Origin: Pseudomonas argentinensis
Lineage (GTDB): Bacteria; Pseudomonadota; Gammaproteobacteria; Pseudomonadales; Pseudomonadaceae
Assembly (NCBI RefSeq): GCF_001839655.2
Contig: NZ_CP056087.1
Coordinates: 3,038,001 to 3,102,000, forward strand
DNA: 64,000 nt
Direction: 5' to 3'
How positions within the stretch are numbered: position 1 is the first letter of the stretch; each line of letters begins with the position of its first letter. The translations under genes were made by a program, and so were the position numbers. This document shows positions 1 through 10,529 of this stretch, piece after piece. Below the pieces are notes generated by a model. That model did no database searches, was not told the DNA's origin, and worked only from the letters and a program-made list of their open reading frames with translations.

Positions 1-978
1 GCGGTGGACGACTATAGCAAGGCCGGGGTGACCGCCAAACTGCGTCTGTCCAGGACCGAAGCGCGCATCGGCACCCTGCAGCCCAAGCTGCCGGTGGTGA
101 TATTCAACGATGGCCGCCTGCTGCCGCAGACCTTCGAAGGCGGGCAGATCACTTCCAATGAAATCGACGGCCTGACGCTGACCGCCGGCCAGCTGGAAAG
201 CACCAAGACCCGCAGTTCCACCGACGACATCGCCCTGCGCATCGCCGGTGCCTCGGGCGAGGCCGACACCAACACCTTCTACTTCGCTGGCGGCGACTGG
301 AAGGCCACCCCGGACCTGACGCTGCAGTACTACTACGGCAACCTGGAAGACTTCTACAAACAGCACTTCCTTGGCCTGGTCCATAACTGGGCGATCGGGC
401 CGGGGTCGCTGAAGAGCGACCTGCGCTACTTCGACAGCAATTCCGATGGCAAGAACGGCAGCGCGGCGGGCCGTGCCCAGGGCTACACCAGCAACGGCTA
501 CTACGGTAATGGCGTGACCACCGGCGAGGTCGACAACCAGACCTGGAGCGCCTTGTTCACCTACACCCTGGGTGGCCACTCCGCCGGCCTGGGCTACCAG
601 CAGGTCGAAGGCGACAGCGCCTTCCCGTTCCTCAACCAGTGGGGCGGCTCGTCGTCCTACCTGATCACCGACCGGCAGATCGGCAAGTTCGCCAGTGCCG
701 GCGAGCGCACCTGGGTGGCCGAATACGCCTACGATTTCGCCAAGCTCGGCGTGCCGGGCCTGAAGGCCAGCCTCGCCTACCTCAAGGGTGACAACGTCGA
801 CTCCTCCAGCAGTGACCTCAAGGAGTGGGAGCGTGACCTGCGCCTGGATTACACCCTGCTCGACGGCCCGCTCAAGGGCCTGGGCGTGTCCTGGCGCAAT
901 GCCACCCAGCGCGGCAACGTCGCCACCGATGCCGACGAGAATCGCCTGATCCTGAGCTACACCCTGACGCTGCTGTAA
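1..978 (+). CDS. OprD-family outer membrane porin, C-terminal part (5' truncated by window)
   Basis: An open frame enters from the window edge and runs about 325 residues to a TAA stop. It is the C-terminal three quarters of an OprD-type porin, an 18-strand outer membrane barrel for small anionic or amino-acid-like solutes. Supporting features are the alternating aromatic strands, the segment FYFAGGDWKATPDLTLQYYYGNLEDFYKQH, typical of the family, and the final ILSYTLTLL strand. The true start lies outside the window; the GTG at position 4 is internal. The sulfonate-type ABC importer that follows suggests this porin admits the same organosulfur compounds, which is an inference from position only. 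Confidence 0.9.
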   Translation, partial: AVDDYSKAGVTAKLRLSRTEARIGTLQPKLPVVIFNDGRLLPQTFEGGQITSNEIDGLTLTAGQLESTKTRSSTDDIALRIAGASGEADTNTFYFAGGDWKATPDLTLQYYYGNLEDFYKQHFLGLVHNWAIGPGSLKSDLRYFDSNSDGKNGSAAGRAQGYTSNGYYGNGVTTGEVDNQTWSALFTYTLGGHSAGLGYQQVEGDSAFPFLNQWGGSSSYLITDRQIGKFASAGERTWVAEYAYDFAKLGVPGLKASLAYLKGDNVDSSSSDLKEWERDLRLDYTLLDGPLKGLGVSWRNATQRGNVATDADENRLILSYTLTLL

Positions 979-1045
979 GGCCCGTTATCGCCATGAGCCG
1001 GCGGCCCGCAACGGGCTGCCAGCGTAGTTCATAAGGAATAGAGTC

Positions 1046-2029
1046 ATGAACAGAACCGCTTTACGTGTCGGGCTCGCCGCCCTGCTTGCCGCCTGGCTGC
1101 CGGTTGCCGCGCATGGGGCGCCGCTCAAGGAAATTCGCCTGGATTACGCCTTTTATTCGCCGGAAAGCCTGGTAATCAAACACAACGGCTGGCTGGAAAA
1201 AGACTTCGCGCCTTCTGGTACCGAGGTGCGCTGGGTGCTTTCCCGGGGCAGCAACAACTCGCTGGAATTTCTCAACAGCGGCGCGTCGAATTTCGCGCTT
1301 ACCTCCAGTATCTCGGCCTTTGTCAGCCGCGCCAACGGCCAGCCGGTCAAGGCCGTCTACAGCTACCTCTGGTACGTGCCCAGTGCCATCCTGGTACAGG
1401 CCGATTCACCCTACCGAACATTGCATGACCTGCGTGGCAAACAGATCGCCGCCACCAAGGGCACCGACCCGTACTTCTTTCTGCTGCGCGCCCTGGCCGC
1501 CGAAAGCCTCGAGCCGACCGACGTGAAAATCGTCCACCTGCAACATCCCGAGGGGCGCACCGCGCTGGAGCAAGGCCGAGTGGACGGCTGGGCGGGGCTC
1601 GACCCGCACATGGCCGGTGCGCAACTGGCCGGCGCGCGCTTGATCTACGAAAACGCCGGTTTTGGTCTTGGCGCCTTTCTCAATACCCAGGAGCGCTTCC
1701 TCAGCGAACAGCCCGAAGCCGTGGCCACGGTGGTCAAGGCCTACGAGCGCGCACGTCGCTGGATCGTCGCCAACCCCGAGCAGGCCGCTCAACTGATCGC
1801 CGGTGAAACCCAACTGCCGGTCGAAGTGATTCGCCTGCAACTGGGCCGTTACGATTTCAGCAAACCGCTGCCAGGCCAGCGGCATCTGGAGGCGATCGAG
1901 CCGGTCATCCCGCTACTGGTTAGCGATGGTGTGCTGCGCCGCAATGCCGATACCGAGGCGGCACTGGCCAGCCTGATCGATGCCCGCATCGCCAAGCAAA
2001 TTGTCGAGGTCCGCGATGAGCCGCGCTGA
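1046..2029 (+). CDS. ABC transporter substrate-binding protein, aliphatic sulfonate type
   Basis: This 327-residue periplasmic protein has a signal peptide of about 25 residues (MNRTALRVGLAALLAAWLPV, cleavage near AHG-AP). The mature part resembles the SsuA/NrtA family: an early DYAFYSPESLVIKHNGWLEK stretch, a LEFLNSGASNFALTSS region and an ATKGTDPYFFLLRAL hinge. The ATG follows an AAGGAAT ribosome site. It is the first gene of a tight three-gene importer and overlaps the permease start by 14 bases. It is not in the usual ssuEADCB order, so the substrate could be a sulfonate, a sulfate ester or a related anion; I give no gene symbol. Confidence 0.85.
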   Translation: MNRTALRVGLAALLAAWLPVAAHGAPLKEIRLDYAFYSPESLVIKHNGWLEKDFAPSGTEVRWVLSRGSNNSLEFLNSGASNFALTSSISAFVSRANGQPVKAVYSYLWYVPSAILVQADSPYRTLHDLRGKQIAATKGTDPYFFLLRALAAESLEPTDVKIVHLQHPEGRTALEQGRVDGWAGLDPHMAGAQLAGARLIYENAGFGLGAFLNTQERFLSEQPEAVATVVKAYERARRWIVANPEQAAQLIAGETQLPVEVIRLQLGRYDFSKPLPGQRHLEAIEPVIPLLVSDGVLRRNADTEAALASLIDARIAKQIVEVRDEPR

Positions 2030-2837
2030 GAGTCTATCTCGTGCCCAGTCGAGCCTTGTATGGCGCAGCCGGCTGCCTGGCTTGTCGAGCCTGCGCGGAT
2101 GGTTGCTGCCACTGACGTTACTGGCCGTGCTCGAAGCGGTGGTGCGTATCGGTTGGATACCTGCCTATCTGATGCCCGCGCCCAGCGAGCTGGCGATCAC
2201 TCTCTGGGAGCTGGCCGACGGCCCGCTGTGGGCCCACATCCTCGCCAGCACCCTGCGTGTGCTGGCAGGATTCGCCATTGGCGCTTCGCTGGCGCTGCTA
2301 CTCGGCTCGCTGGTCGGGTTGAGCCGCCGGCTGGAAGCCTACCTGGATCCGACCTTCCAGGCCTTGCGTGCCGTTCCGGGCCTGGCCTGGGTACCGCTTC
2401 TGCTGATCTGGCTGGGCATCGACGAGTCGTCGAAAGTCACCCTGATCGCCATTGGTTCGTTCTTTCGGGTGTACCTGAACCTGGTGGCCGGCATCCGTAA
2501 CGTCGACCGCAAACTGGTCGAGGTGGGCGAGCTGTACGACCTCTCACGTCTGGCGACCGTCCGCCGGATTTTCGTGCCGGCCGCGCAGCCGTATCTGTTC
2601 ACAGGTTTGCGGGCGGGCCTGTCGATGGCCTGGCTGTGTGTGGTGGCAGCCGAACTGCTGGCCGCTACCGAAGGCATCGGCTACCTGCTGACCGATGGTC
2701 GTGAAGTCTCGCGCCCCGATCTCGTGCTGGTGGCCATCGCCACCCTGGCGGTGATGGGCAAACTGAGCGACAGCCTGTTGAAGGCCCTGGAAATCCGTGC
2801 GCTGGCCTGGCGGGACAACTACGGCGCAGAGAAATGA
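2016..2837 (+). CDS. ABC transporter permease, sulfonate/nitrate/taurine type
   Basis: An inner-membrane permease of 273 residues counted from the ATG at 2016 (MSRAESLSR); an in-frame ATG 36 bases upstream lies deeper inside the binding-protein gene. About six hydrophobic segments are visible (for example LLPLTLLAVLEAVV and VLAGFAIGASLALLLGSL). The cytoplasmic EAA-type loop that contacts the ATPase is present around VEVGELYDLSRLATVRRIFVPAAQP, and the SsuC/TauC-like AELLAATEGIGYLL follows. It overlaps the upstream gene by 14 bases and the ATPase gene by 4 (ATGA), consistent with translational coupling. Confidence 0.88.
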   Translation: MSRAESLSRAQSSLVWRSRLPGLSSLRGWLLPLTLLAVLEAVVRIGWIPAYLMPAPSELAITLWELADGPLWAHILASTLRVLAGFAIGASLALLLGSLVGLSRRLEAYLDPTFQALRAVPGLAWVPLLLIWLGIDESSKVTLIAIGSFFRVYLNLVAGIRNVDRKLVEVGELYDLSRLATVRRIFVPAAQPYLFTGLRAGLSMAWLCVVAAELLAATEGIGYLLTDGREVSRPDLVLVAIATLAVMGKLSDSLLKALEIRALAWRDNYGAEK

Positions 2838-3568
2838 TGATCGCCTTGATCGAACTGCGGCGAGTCAGTAAATCCTTCGGTGCCACTCTGGTGCTCGATG
2901 ACGTCAGCTGGGGCCTGGTCGCGGGGGAAGTGGTCAGCCTGCTCGGCCCCAGTGGTTGCGGCAAGAGCACCTTGCTGCGCATCGCCGCGGGGCTGGATCG
3001 CGACTACCAGGGCGGCTTGCAGTTGGGTACACAGTTGCAGCGGGGGCGTGGCAACGGCATCGGCGTGGTGTTCCAGGAACCGCGGCTGATGCCCTGGCTC
3101 AGCGTGGCGCAGAACGTCGGCTTTGTCGATGGCCGGATCGCCGACGACAAATGGGTACAGCAGCTGCTGCATGACGTTGGCCTGCAGGGGCGCGGTGATG
3201 CCTTGCCCAAGCAGCTGTCGGGCGGCCAGGCGCAACGTGTGGCGATTGCCCGGGCGCTGTACAGCAAACCCCAGGTGCTGCTGCTCGACGAACCGTTCAG
3301 TGCGGTGGATGCCTTCACGCGGATGAAACTGCAGGATCTGCTGGTGGATCTGGCGGCCCGCTACGCAATCGCCGTGCTGCTGGTCACCCATGACCTGGAC
3401 GAGGCGTTCTACCTCAGTGATCGGGTGCTGATTCTCGGCGGTACGCCCAGCCGGTTGCAGCGAGAACTGGCGGTGCCGCTGGCGCGTCCCCGTGATCGGC
3501 GCTCGCCCCACCTGGCGCAGCTGCGAAGTGAAGCACTGACCGAGTTGTACCAGTCCCACGCGCTGTAA
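2834..3568 (+). CDS. ABC transporter ATP-binding protein, sulfonate/taurine type
   Basis: This 244-residue ATPase completes the importer with the two genes before it. Walker A is LLGPSGCGKST, the signature is QLSGGQAQRVAIARAL, Walker B is VLLLDEPFSAVD, and the switch histidine is in LLVTHDLDEA. Its size and sequence fit the SsuB/TauB subfamily. It starts with ATGATG overlapping the permease stop. The operon probably ends here: the next 240 bases hold a palindromic repeat and the next gene is on the opposite strand. Confidence 0.9.
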   Translation: MMIALIELRRVSKSFGATLVLDDVSWGLVAGEVVSLLGPSGCGKSTLLRIAAGLDRDYQGGLQLGTQLQRGRGNGIGVVFQEPRLMPWLSVAQNVGFVDGRIADDKWVQQLLHDVGLQGRGDALPKQLSGGQAQRVAIARALYSKPQVLLLDEPFSAVDAFTRMKLQDLLVDLAARYAIAVLLVTHDLDEAFYLSDRVLILGGTPSRLQRELAVPLARPRDRRSPHLAQLRSEALTELYQSHAL

Positions 3569-3620
3569 GCGCCTGTTCATGACCTTTCTGGGCATGCGTA
3601 CGTGCAACTACAAGGCAAAA

Positions 3621-3743
3621 GCGGACATTGAGCTTCAAGCCGCAAGCCTCAAGCTGCAAGAAGAAGCTAGAGCACTGCGGACTGCTTCTAACTTGTAGCT
3701 TGTAGCTTGTAGCTTGCGGCCGCTACCGCCACGTTGCAGTCAA
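3621..3743. repeat. Palindromic intergenic repeat, copy 1
   Basis: A 123-base element with long imperfect inverted arms. The left arm around 3630-3660 has GCTTCAAGCCGCAAG-type units; the right arm around 3692-3720 repeats CTTGTAG three times and ends in GCTTGCGGC. It is nearly the same as the element at 50313-50428: both start GCGGACATTGAGCTTCAAGC and end GCCACxTTGCAGTCAA. Weaker similarity continues for about 35 bases on each side. It lies between two converging genes (ABC ATPase and sseA), so it could act as a bidirectional transcription stop or mRNA-stabilising hairpin. Confidence 0.8.
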
Positions 3744-3811
3744 ATAGAAGGCCCGGCATGAAGATCATAAGCAGGCGCTAAGCGCCCGCGTTGGAGTCGG
3801 GCGCTGGTGTG

Positions 3812-4663
3812 TCACACCACGCCGGTAGCTTTCGGCGTATCGGCGCGGCTGCCCCATTCGGTCCAGGAGCCGTCGTACAGCGCCCCTTCGGGCAGCCCGG
3901 CCACTTCCAGGCCCAGCAGCAGGACTGCGGCGGTAACCCCGCTGCCGCAACTGGTGATCACCGGCTTCTTGCCATCGACACCTGCGGCGCTGAACAGGGT
4001 ACGCAGGGTATCGGCTGGTTGCAGGGTGTGATCGCTGCGCAAAAGCCGGCTGTAGGGCAGGTTCTGGCTGCCGGGGATATGCCCCGAGGCGACACCCGGG
4101 CGCGCCTCGGCGGTGCTGCCGTCGAAGCGATTGGCGGCGCGGGCATCGAGAATCAGCGTGTCGTCGCGCTCGACCGCCTCCAGCACATCGCCCAGCCCCC
4201 GAACCTTGCGGCTGTGCACGTTGACCTGGAAGCTGCGTTCGCTGGCGGCCGCCGGCTCGCCGGCTTCGGTGGCGCGTTGTTCGGCCAGCCATTTGGGCAG
4301 GCCGCCATCGAGTACCGCCACATTCTGATGACCGAAGTAGCGAAACAGCCACCAGGCGCGGGCGGCGGAGAACAGCCCCTTCTGGTCGTAGACCACCACG
4401 CGGCTGTCGTTGCCCACGCCCTGGGCGCCGGCCAGCCGCGAGAAGCGGCCCTGGGACGGCAGGGTGTGGGGCAGCGGCGTGTCGGGGTCGGAGAAGGCCT
4501 CGATATCGAAGAAGCGGGCGCCGGGAATATGCGCCTTCAGGTATTCCTCGCGGCCATTCTTCGCCTCGTTGGGCAGGTAGGTGCTGGCGTCGAACAGCAC
4601 CAGGTCCGCGGCATTGCCTTCGCGGGCCAGCCAGTCGGTGGTTACCAATGGTCCAAAAGTCAT
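3812..4663 (-). CDS. sseA: 3-mercaptopyruvate sulfurtransferase (rhodanese family)
   Basis: A 283-residue cytoplasmic sulfurtransferase with two rhodanese domains. The N-terminal domain (about 1-130) has LFDAS, HIPGARFFDIE and VVVYDQKGLFSAARAWW. The C-terminal catalytic domain carries the loop CGSGVTA with nucleophile Cys239; CG-S-G-V-T is typical of mercaptopyruvate rather than thiosulfate enzymes. It moves sulfane sulfur from 3-mercaptopyruvate to thiophilic acceptors. Length and loop match SseA. An AGGAGAT ribosome site precedes the ATG. It is monocistronic, with ppiC upstream on the same strand about 110 bases away. Confidence 0.93.
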   Translation of the reverse strand: MTFGPLVTTDWLAREGNAADLVLFDASTYLPNEAKNGREEYLKAHIPGARFFDIEAFSDPDTPLPHTLPSQGRFSRLAGAQGVGNDSRVVVYDQKGLFSAARAWWLFRYFGHQNVAVLDGGLPKWLAEQRATEAGEPAAASERSFQVNVHSRKVRGLGDVLEAVERDDTLILDARAANRFDGSTAEARPGVASGHIPGSQNLPYSRLLRSDHTLQPADTLRTLFSAAGVDGKKPVITSCGSGVTAAVLLLGLEVAGLPEGALYDGSWTEWGSRADTPKATGVV

Positions 4664-4773
4664 GCTTGATCTCCTTTTGCAGCGTTGGCGTTCATCCTGC
4701 CAGCTTGACGAGCCCGGCGCAGCCCCTGGCGACCGGCTGTAGCAGAGCGCTTTTGCCTATGCACAGAGCGCGC

Positions 4774-5052
4774 TCAGTCGCGAAAGAACACCTGTACCAG
4801 ATGATAGCCGAACTGGCTCTTGATCGGCCCGTGCACCTCACGCAGCGGCTTCTTGAAAATCACCTGATCGATCACCCGCACCATCTGGCCGGGCCGTACT
4901 TCGCCGAGGTCACCTCCTTTCTTGCCCGACGGGCAGGTGGAGTGCTTGCGCGCCAGCACGTCGAAGGCTTCACCGCCGGCGATGCGCTTCTTCAGGGCAG
5001 CGGCTTCCGCTTCGGTCTTGACCAGGATGTGGCGGGCCATTGCCTTTGCCAT
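4774..5052 (-). CDS. ppiC: Parvulin-type peptidyl-prolyl cis-trans isomerase
   Basis: A 92-residue single-domain parvulin. The start chosen is the ATG at 5052 (MAKAMARHILVK), which has a GAGGAAC ribosome site just upstream; an in-frame ATG 66 bases further up lacks a site and would add a non-homologous tail. Family hallmarks are ARHILVKTEAEA, the FDVLARKHSTCPSGKKGGDLGE core, and the C-terminal VHGPIKSQFGYHLVQV. It has no signal peptide, so it is the cytoplasmic PpiC, which catalyses X-Pro isomerisation in folding proteins. Confidence 0.95.
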   Translation of the reverse strand: MAKAMARHILVKTEAEAAALKKRIAGGEAFDVLARKHSTCPSGKKGGDLGEVRPGQMVRVIDQVIFKKPLREVHGPIKSQFGYHLVQVFFRD

Positions 5053-5195
5053 GACAGGTTCCTCATTTATCGGGCGCGTATTGTGCCAGTATTCGCGTCG
5101 CCAGCTAAATGGCGTCATTAATTCGGCCTTAACGGGCCAATACCTTCATCGAATCTTGGCTAACGTAATAGCTTCAGTCGACAGGAACGCTGCCC

Positions 5196-6413
5196 ATGGA
5201 TCTGCACGCAATGCTGAAAATCCTCTCCAGCCAGGATGGCTCGGATCTCTACCTGTCGACCGGTGCGCCGCCCTGCGCCAAGTTCAATGGCGTGCTCAAG
5301 GCCCTGAGCAGCGAGCCGCTCAAGGCCGGCGCCGTGGCGCAAATCGCCGATGCGGTGATGGACGGCGCCCAGCGCGAAGAATTCGAGCGCGAACTGGAAA
5401 TGAACCTGGCGATCTCCCTCAATGGCGTCGGGCGCTTTCGAATCAACATCTTCAAGCAGCGCAACGAGGTGTCCATCGTCGCGCGCAACATCAAGCTGGA
5501 CATTCCGCGCTTCGAGGATCTGAGGCTGCCCGAGGTGCTGCTCAAGACAGTGATGGAAAAACGCGGCCTGGTGCTGTTTGTCGGCGGTACCGGCTCCGGC
5601 AAGTCGACCTCGCTGGCCGCGCTGATCGACTACCGCAACCGCAACAGCGGCGGGCACATCATCACCATCGAGGACCCGGTGGAATACGTGCACCGGCACA
5701 AGAAGTCGATCATCAACCAGCGCGAGGTCGGCGTGGATACGCGCAGCTTCCACGCGGCGCTGAAGAACACCCTGCGCCAGGCACCGGACGTGATCCTCAT
5801 CGGCGAGATCCGCGACCGGGAAACCATGGAGCACGCCCTGGCGTTCGCCGATACCGGCCACCTGGCGATTTCCACCCTGCACGCCAACAACGCCAACCAG
5901 GCGCTGGACCGCATCATCAACTTCTTCCCCGAAGACCGCCGCCCGCAACTGCTCAACGACCTGGGCAACAACCTCAAGGCCTTCGTGTCCCAGCGCCTGG
6001 TCAAGACCACCGACGGCAAGCGCCGCGCTGCGGTCGAGGTGCTGCTCGGCACACCGACCATCCGCGATCTGATCAAGCGCAACGAGTTTTCCGAGATCAA
6101 GGAGATCATGGAAAAGTCCAGGACCCTGGGCATGCAGACCTTCGACCAGGCGCTGATCGACCTGGTCAACGAAGGCGCCATCGACGAGGAGGAGGCCGTC
6201 AAGAACGCCGACTCGGCCAACAACGTACGCCTCAAGCTCAAGCTTTACCGTGACAATCCCGCTGTTGCGGCGCCCGCAATGCAACCAGCGGCTGCGCTAG
6301 CCGACGTTCCCCCGGTGACGCCTGCCGGGCCCGCAGACTGGGGGCTGGAACTGAAGCTGGAAGACATCGAGCAAGACGCGCCACCCGAGGATCCGGGGCG
6401 CCACGGTATCTGA
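5196..6413 (+). CDS. PilT/PilU-family type IV pilus retraction ATPase, solitary paralogue
   Basis: A 405-residue hexameric secretion-type ATPase. Walker A is GGTGSGKST (130-138). The aspartate box is HIITIEDPVEYVH, Walker B is LRQAPDVILIGEIRDRETM, and the HLAISTLHANN histidine box follows. The C-terminal region EKSRTLGMQTFDQALIDL and DSANNVRLKLKLYRDN resembles PilU. The remaining roughly 45 residues, rich in Pro, Ala and acidic residues, are longer than in PilU and may be an unstructured tail. It is not beside pilT/pilU or any pilus gene: neighbours are ppiC (opposite strand) and a DJ-1 gene. It is probably a third retraction-type ATPase. An AGGAACG site precedes the ATG. Confidence 0.88.
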   Translation: MDLHAMLKILSSQDGSDLYLSTGAPPCAKFNGVLKALSSEPLKAGAVAQIADAVMDGAQREEFERELEMNLAISLNGVGRFRINIFKQRNEVSIVARNIKLDIPRFEDLRLPEVLLKTVMEKRGLVLFVGGTGSGKSTSLAALIDYRNRNSGGHIITIEDPVEYVHRHKKSIINQREVGVDTRSFHAALKNTLRQAPDVILIGEIRDRETMEHALAFADTGHLAISTLHANNANQALDRIINFFPEDRRPQLLNDLGNNLKAFVSQRLVKTTDGKRRAAVEVLLGTPTIRDLIKRNEFSEIKEIMEKSRTLGMQTFDQALIDLVNEGAIDEEEAVKNADSANNVRLKLKLYRDNPAVAAPAMQPAAALADVPPVTPAGPADWGLELKLEDIEQDAPPEDPGRHGI

Positions 6414-6516
6414 TCCCCTTCAGCACTGTATGGGCGAAATTGTACAGCGCTGTGCGTGGCGCGTATGCCGGGGATGACCGTAGATTGCCTTATGGTCAAG
6501 AATTCCGGGGTAAGAC

Positions 6517-7116
6517 ATGCGCGTAGCCGTACTGACATTCGATGGTTTCAACGAGCTCGACTCGTTTATCGCCAGTGCCTTGTTCAACCGCCTGCGCGAG
6601 CAGGGCTGGCAGGCGCAGATCACCTGCCCGAGCGCGCAGGTCACCTCCATGAACGGCGTACGGGTCGAGGCTCAGCAGCCGCTCGAGTTCGCCCGTGAAG
6701 CGGATGTGGTGCTTTTCGGCAGCGGCATCAAGACCCGCGAGATCGCCCAGGACCCGAGCATCCTCGAGCGCCTGCAGCTTGACCCGGGCAGGCAGTTGAT
6801 CGGCGCTCAGTGTTCGGGCACGCTGCTTATGGCCAAGCTGGGTTTGTTGCAGGCGCTGCCGGCCTGTACCGACCTGACTACCAAGCCCTGGGTGGTGGAG
6901 GCGGGGATCGAAGTGCTCAACCAGCCCTTCTTCGCCCGTGGCAACCTGGCCACGGCGGGCGGTTGCCTGGCGGCGCCCTACCTGGCGGCCTGGGCCATCG
7001 CCCGGTTGGCGGGTGAACAGGCTTGCGCCGAGGTGCTGCATTACGTGGCGCCGGTGGGCGAGAAGCAGGCGTTCGTCGATCATGCCCTGGGGGTGATCCG
7101 GGCCTATCTGCCGTAA
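6517..7116 (+). CDS. DJ-1/PfpI family protein
   Basis: A 199-residue glutamine-amidotransferase-like protein of the DJ-1/PfpI superfamily. It starts RVAVLTFDGFNELD; the acidic residue after the first strand is in FNELD. The nucleophile elbow is LIGAQCSGTLLMAKLGLL, with the cysteine in the usual strand-turn-helix position, and ATAGGCLAA follows about 50 residues later. Members include glyoxalase III, protein deglycases, isonitrile hydratases and AraC-type sensor domains. No DNA-binding domain is present here, so an enzyme or stress protein is more likely; the substrate cannot be told. Its stop is 4 bases from the stop of the converging thioredoxin-like gene. Confidence 0.85.
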   Translation: MRVAVLTFDGFNELDSFIASALFNRLREQGWQAQITCPSAQVTSMNGVRVEAQQPLEFAREADVVLFGSGIKTREIAQDPSILERLQLDPGRQLIGAQCSGTLLMAKLGLLQALPACTDLTTKPWVVEAGIEVLNQPFFARGNLATAGGCLAAPYLAAWAIARLAGEQACAEVLHYVAPVGEKQAFVDHALGVIRAYLP

Positions 7117-7120
7117 CGGA

Positions 7121-7639
7121 TCATCGCTGTGGGCGAGCTTCGTGGGCTTCGATGATCGCCAGCACTTCAGCAATCGTGCTTTGCAAGTAACGCCCGGCGC
7201 GGTAGTCGGTCTTGGCTGCTTCGCCTCCGTCGACCACCGCCTGGGGCTGCTCGACGAAGCGGCCGATCGGCTCGAAGCGATCGTCCAGTACCAGCACCAG
7301 CGGAATCGAGATGCGCTCCAGCTCCAGCAGCGTTTTCAGGGCGTGCTCGGCGCGAGCCCTGGAGATGATCGCCAGGCTCACCTTTGCTTGCAACTGCTGC
7401 AGGTGAGCCATCGCCGCGAGGTTGAGCTGGCAATCCGGGCACCACATCTCACCGGCGGCCAGCAGATGATAGCGACCCTGAACGGCGGCCAGGCGCTGAT
7501 GAGTCTCGGCGCTCAGGGCGTCGGTGCGGCCGAGCTGCGCCTGGGCGGTTCGAACCGTCTCGATCTCGGCGGGCAGGCCACGGCTGGCGAAGGCGTTGAA
7601 TGACTCGCCGATGGCGAACAAGTCCTGGTAACTGGGCAT
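7121..7639 (-). CDS. Thioredoxin-fold protein with WCPDC motif
   Basis: A 172-residue cytoplasmic protein (no signal peptide). Its central region GEMWCPDCQLNLAAMAHLQQL is a thioredoxin-type active site with CPDC in place of CGPC, the form seen in the thioredoxin_9 family of putative thiol reductases. A possible cis-proline region is ISIPLVLVLDDRFEPIGRF. The N-terminal 60 residues are helical and typical of this family. It may reduce or monitor disulfides or peroxides; the partner is unknown. An AGGAGC ribosome site precedes the ATG. It converges with the DJ-1 gene, with ends 4 bases apart. Confidence 0.8.
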   Translation of the reverse strand: MPSYQDLFAIGESFNAFASRGLPAEIETVRTAQAQLGRTDALSAETHQRLAAVQGRYHLLAAGEMWCPDCQLNLAAMAHLQQLQAKVSLAIISRARAEHALKTLLELERISIPLVLVLDDRFEPIGRFVEQPQAVVDGGEAAKTDYRAGRYLQSTIAEVLAIIEAHEARPQR

Positions 7640-7699
7640 TGACGTGCTCCTGTGGGCGGTGGTGCAGTCCAGCAGAAAAGTTCGGGTGCGGCAACCGCC

Positions 7700-8425
7700 T
7701 TAGCGGTTGGGTACGTAGCGTTCGATGATCCGCTGCAGGCTGCCGTCGTCGCGCATGCCCTCCAGCGCATCGTGGACCGATCGGACCAGTTGCGGGTCGC
7801 ACTGCAGTGAGCAGGCGATGTACATGTCCAGCGGTGCGAGCAGGGCGCTCATGGCCAGCTCCGGCCCGCCGTCCCAGAGGTGACGACCTTCCAGGTCGGT
7901 GGTGAACCAGGCATCCACGCGGCCGCGCCTGACCAGTTGGATCGGCTGGTCGCCGAGTTTCAGGGCGTAGAGCTGGTCATTGGTAAAGCCGGCACGCCGG
8001 AGGATCTCTTCTTGCGCGGTGCCCAGGCCGACGGCCACCAGGCGATAGCGCTGGCGTGCCTCCTCCAGGCTGGAAACCGGATCGTCGCGGGTGAAGAAGG
8101 CGCGGGACAGCGGCTGGATATTGGCGACCCAGGTAAAGTGCGCTTCGCGTCCTGGGGTGCGCGAGAGAGGTACGATCATCACGTCGCGCGCTTGCTGGGT
8201 GCGCTTCTGGGCACGCGCCCAGGGCGCGTTTTGCACCACGGCACGGTAGCCTGCTCGCTGCAGCGCCATGATGGCGATGTCACCGGTAATGCCATGGCCG
8301 TCGTCGCCATGCAGCGCCAATGGCGCGGCATCCGGCATGTACAGCTGGATCGGACGTGGCTCGGCGGCCAGGTAGCAGGGCAGCAGCAGTGACAGCAGGC
8401 AGGCGATAAGGCGCAACGCGAACAT
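7700..8425 (-). CDS. Periplasmic solute-binding family 3 (SBP_bac_3-like) protein
   Basis: A 241-residue secreted protein counted from the ATG at 8425 (MFALRLIACLLSLLLPCYLA-AEP signal peptide, AAGGAAT site upstream). A longer in-frame reading adds 66 implausible residues. The mature part has the family 3 binding-protein plan: IQLYMPDAAPLAL, GITGDIAIMALQRAGY, an ARAQKRTQQARDVMIVPLSRTPGREA region, VAVGLGTAQEEILRRAGF, VDAWFTTDLEG. No ABC partners are adjacent. Such orphan proteins in Pseudomonas often act as sensors or use a shared permease; the ligand is unknown. It is followed by the thioredoxin-like gene on the same strand after 60 bases. Confidence 0.8.
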   Translation of the reverse strand: MFALRLIACLLSLLLPCYLAAEPRPIQLYMPDAAPLALHGDDGHGITGDIAIMALQRAGYRAVVQNAPWARAQKRTQQARDVMIVPLSRTPGREAHFTWVANIQPLSRAFFTRDDPVSSLEEARQRYRLVAVGLGTAQEEILRRAGFTNDQLYALKLGDQPIQLVRRGRVDAWFTTDLEGRHLWDGGPELAMSALLAPLDMYIACSLQCDPQLVRSVHDALEGMRDDGSLQRIIERYVPNR

Positions 8426-8561
8426 TCCTTGGCGGTATGTCGCGAGTATAGGAGCTGCCGAACCGGATATCCGGGAACTACTGGCGCGATGGACGGAAGG
8501 CGGTTCCCATACCGGTAGGTTCAGGGCGATCACCCGGCCGTGTACCGGGTGATCGCCCCCG

Positions 8562-10517
<1,956 letters not shown>

Positions 10518-10529
10518 CGGTACATCCAG

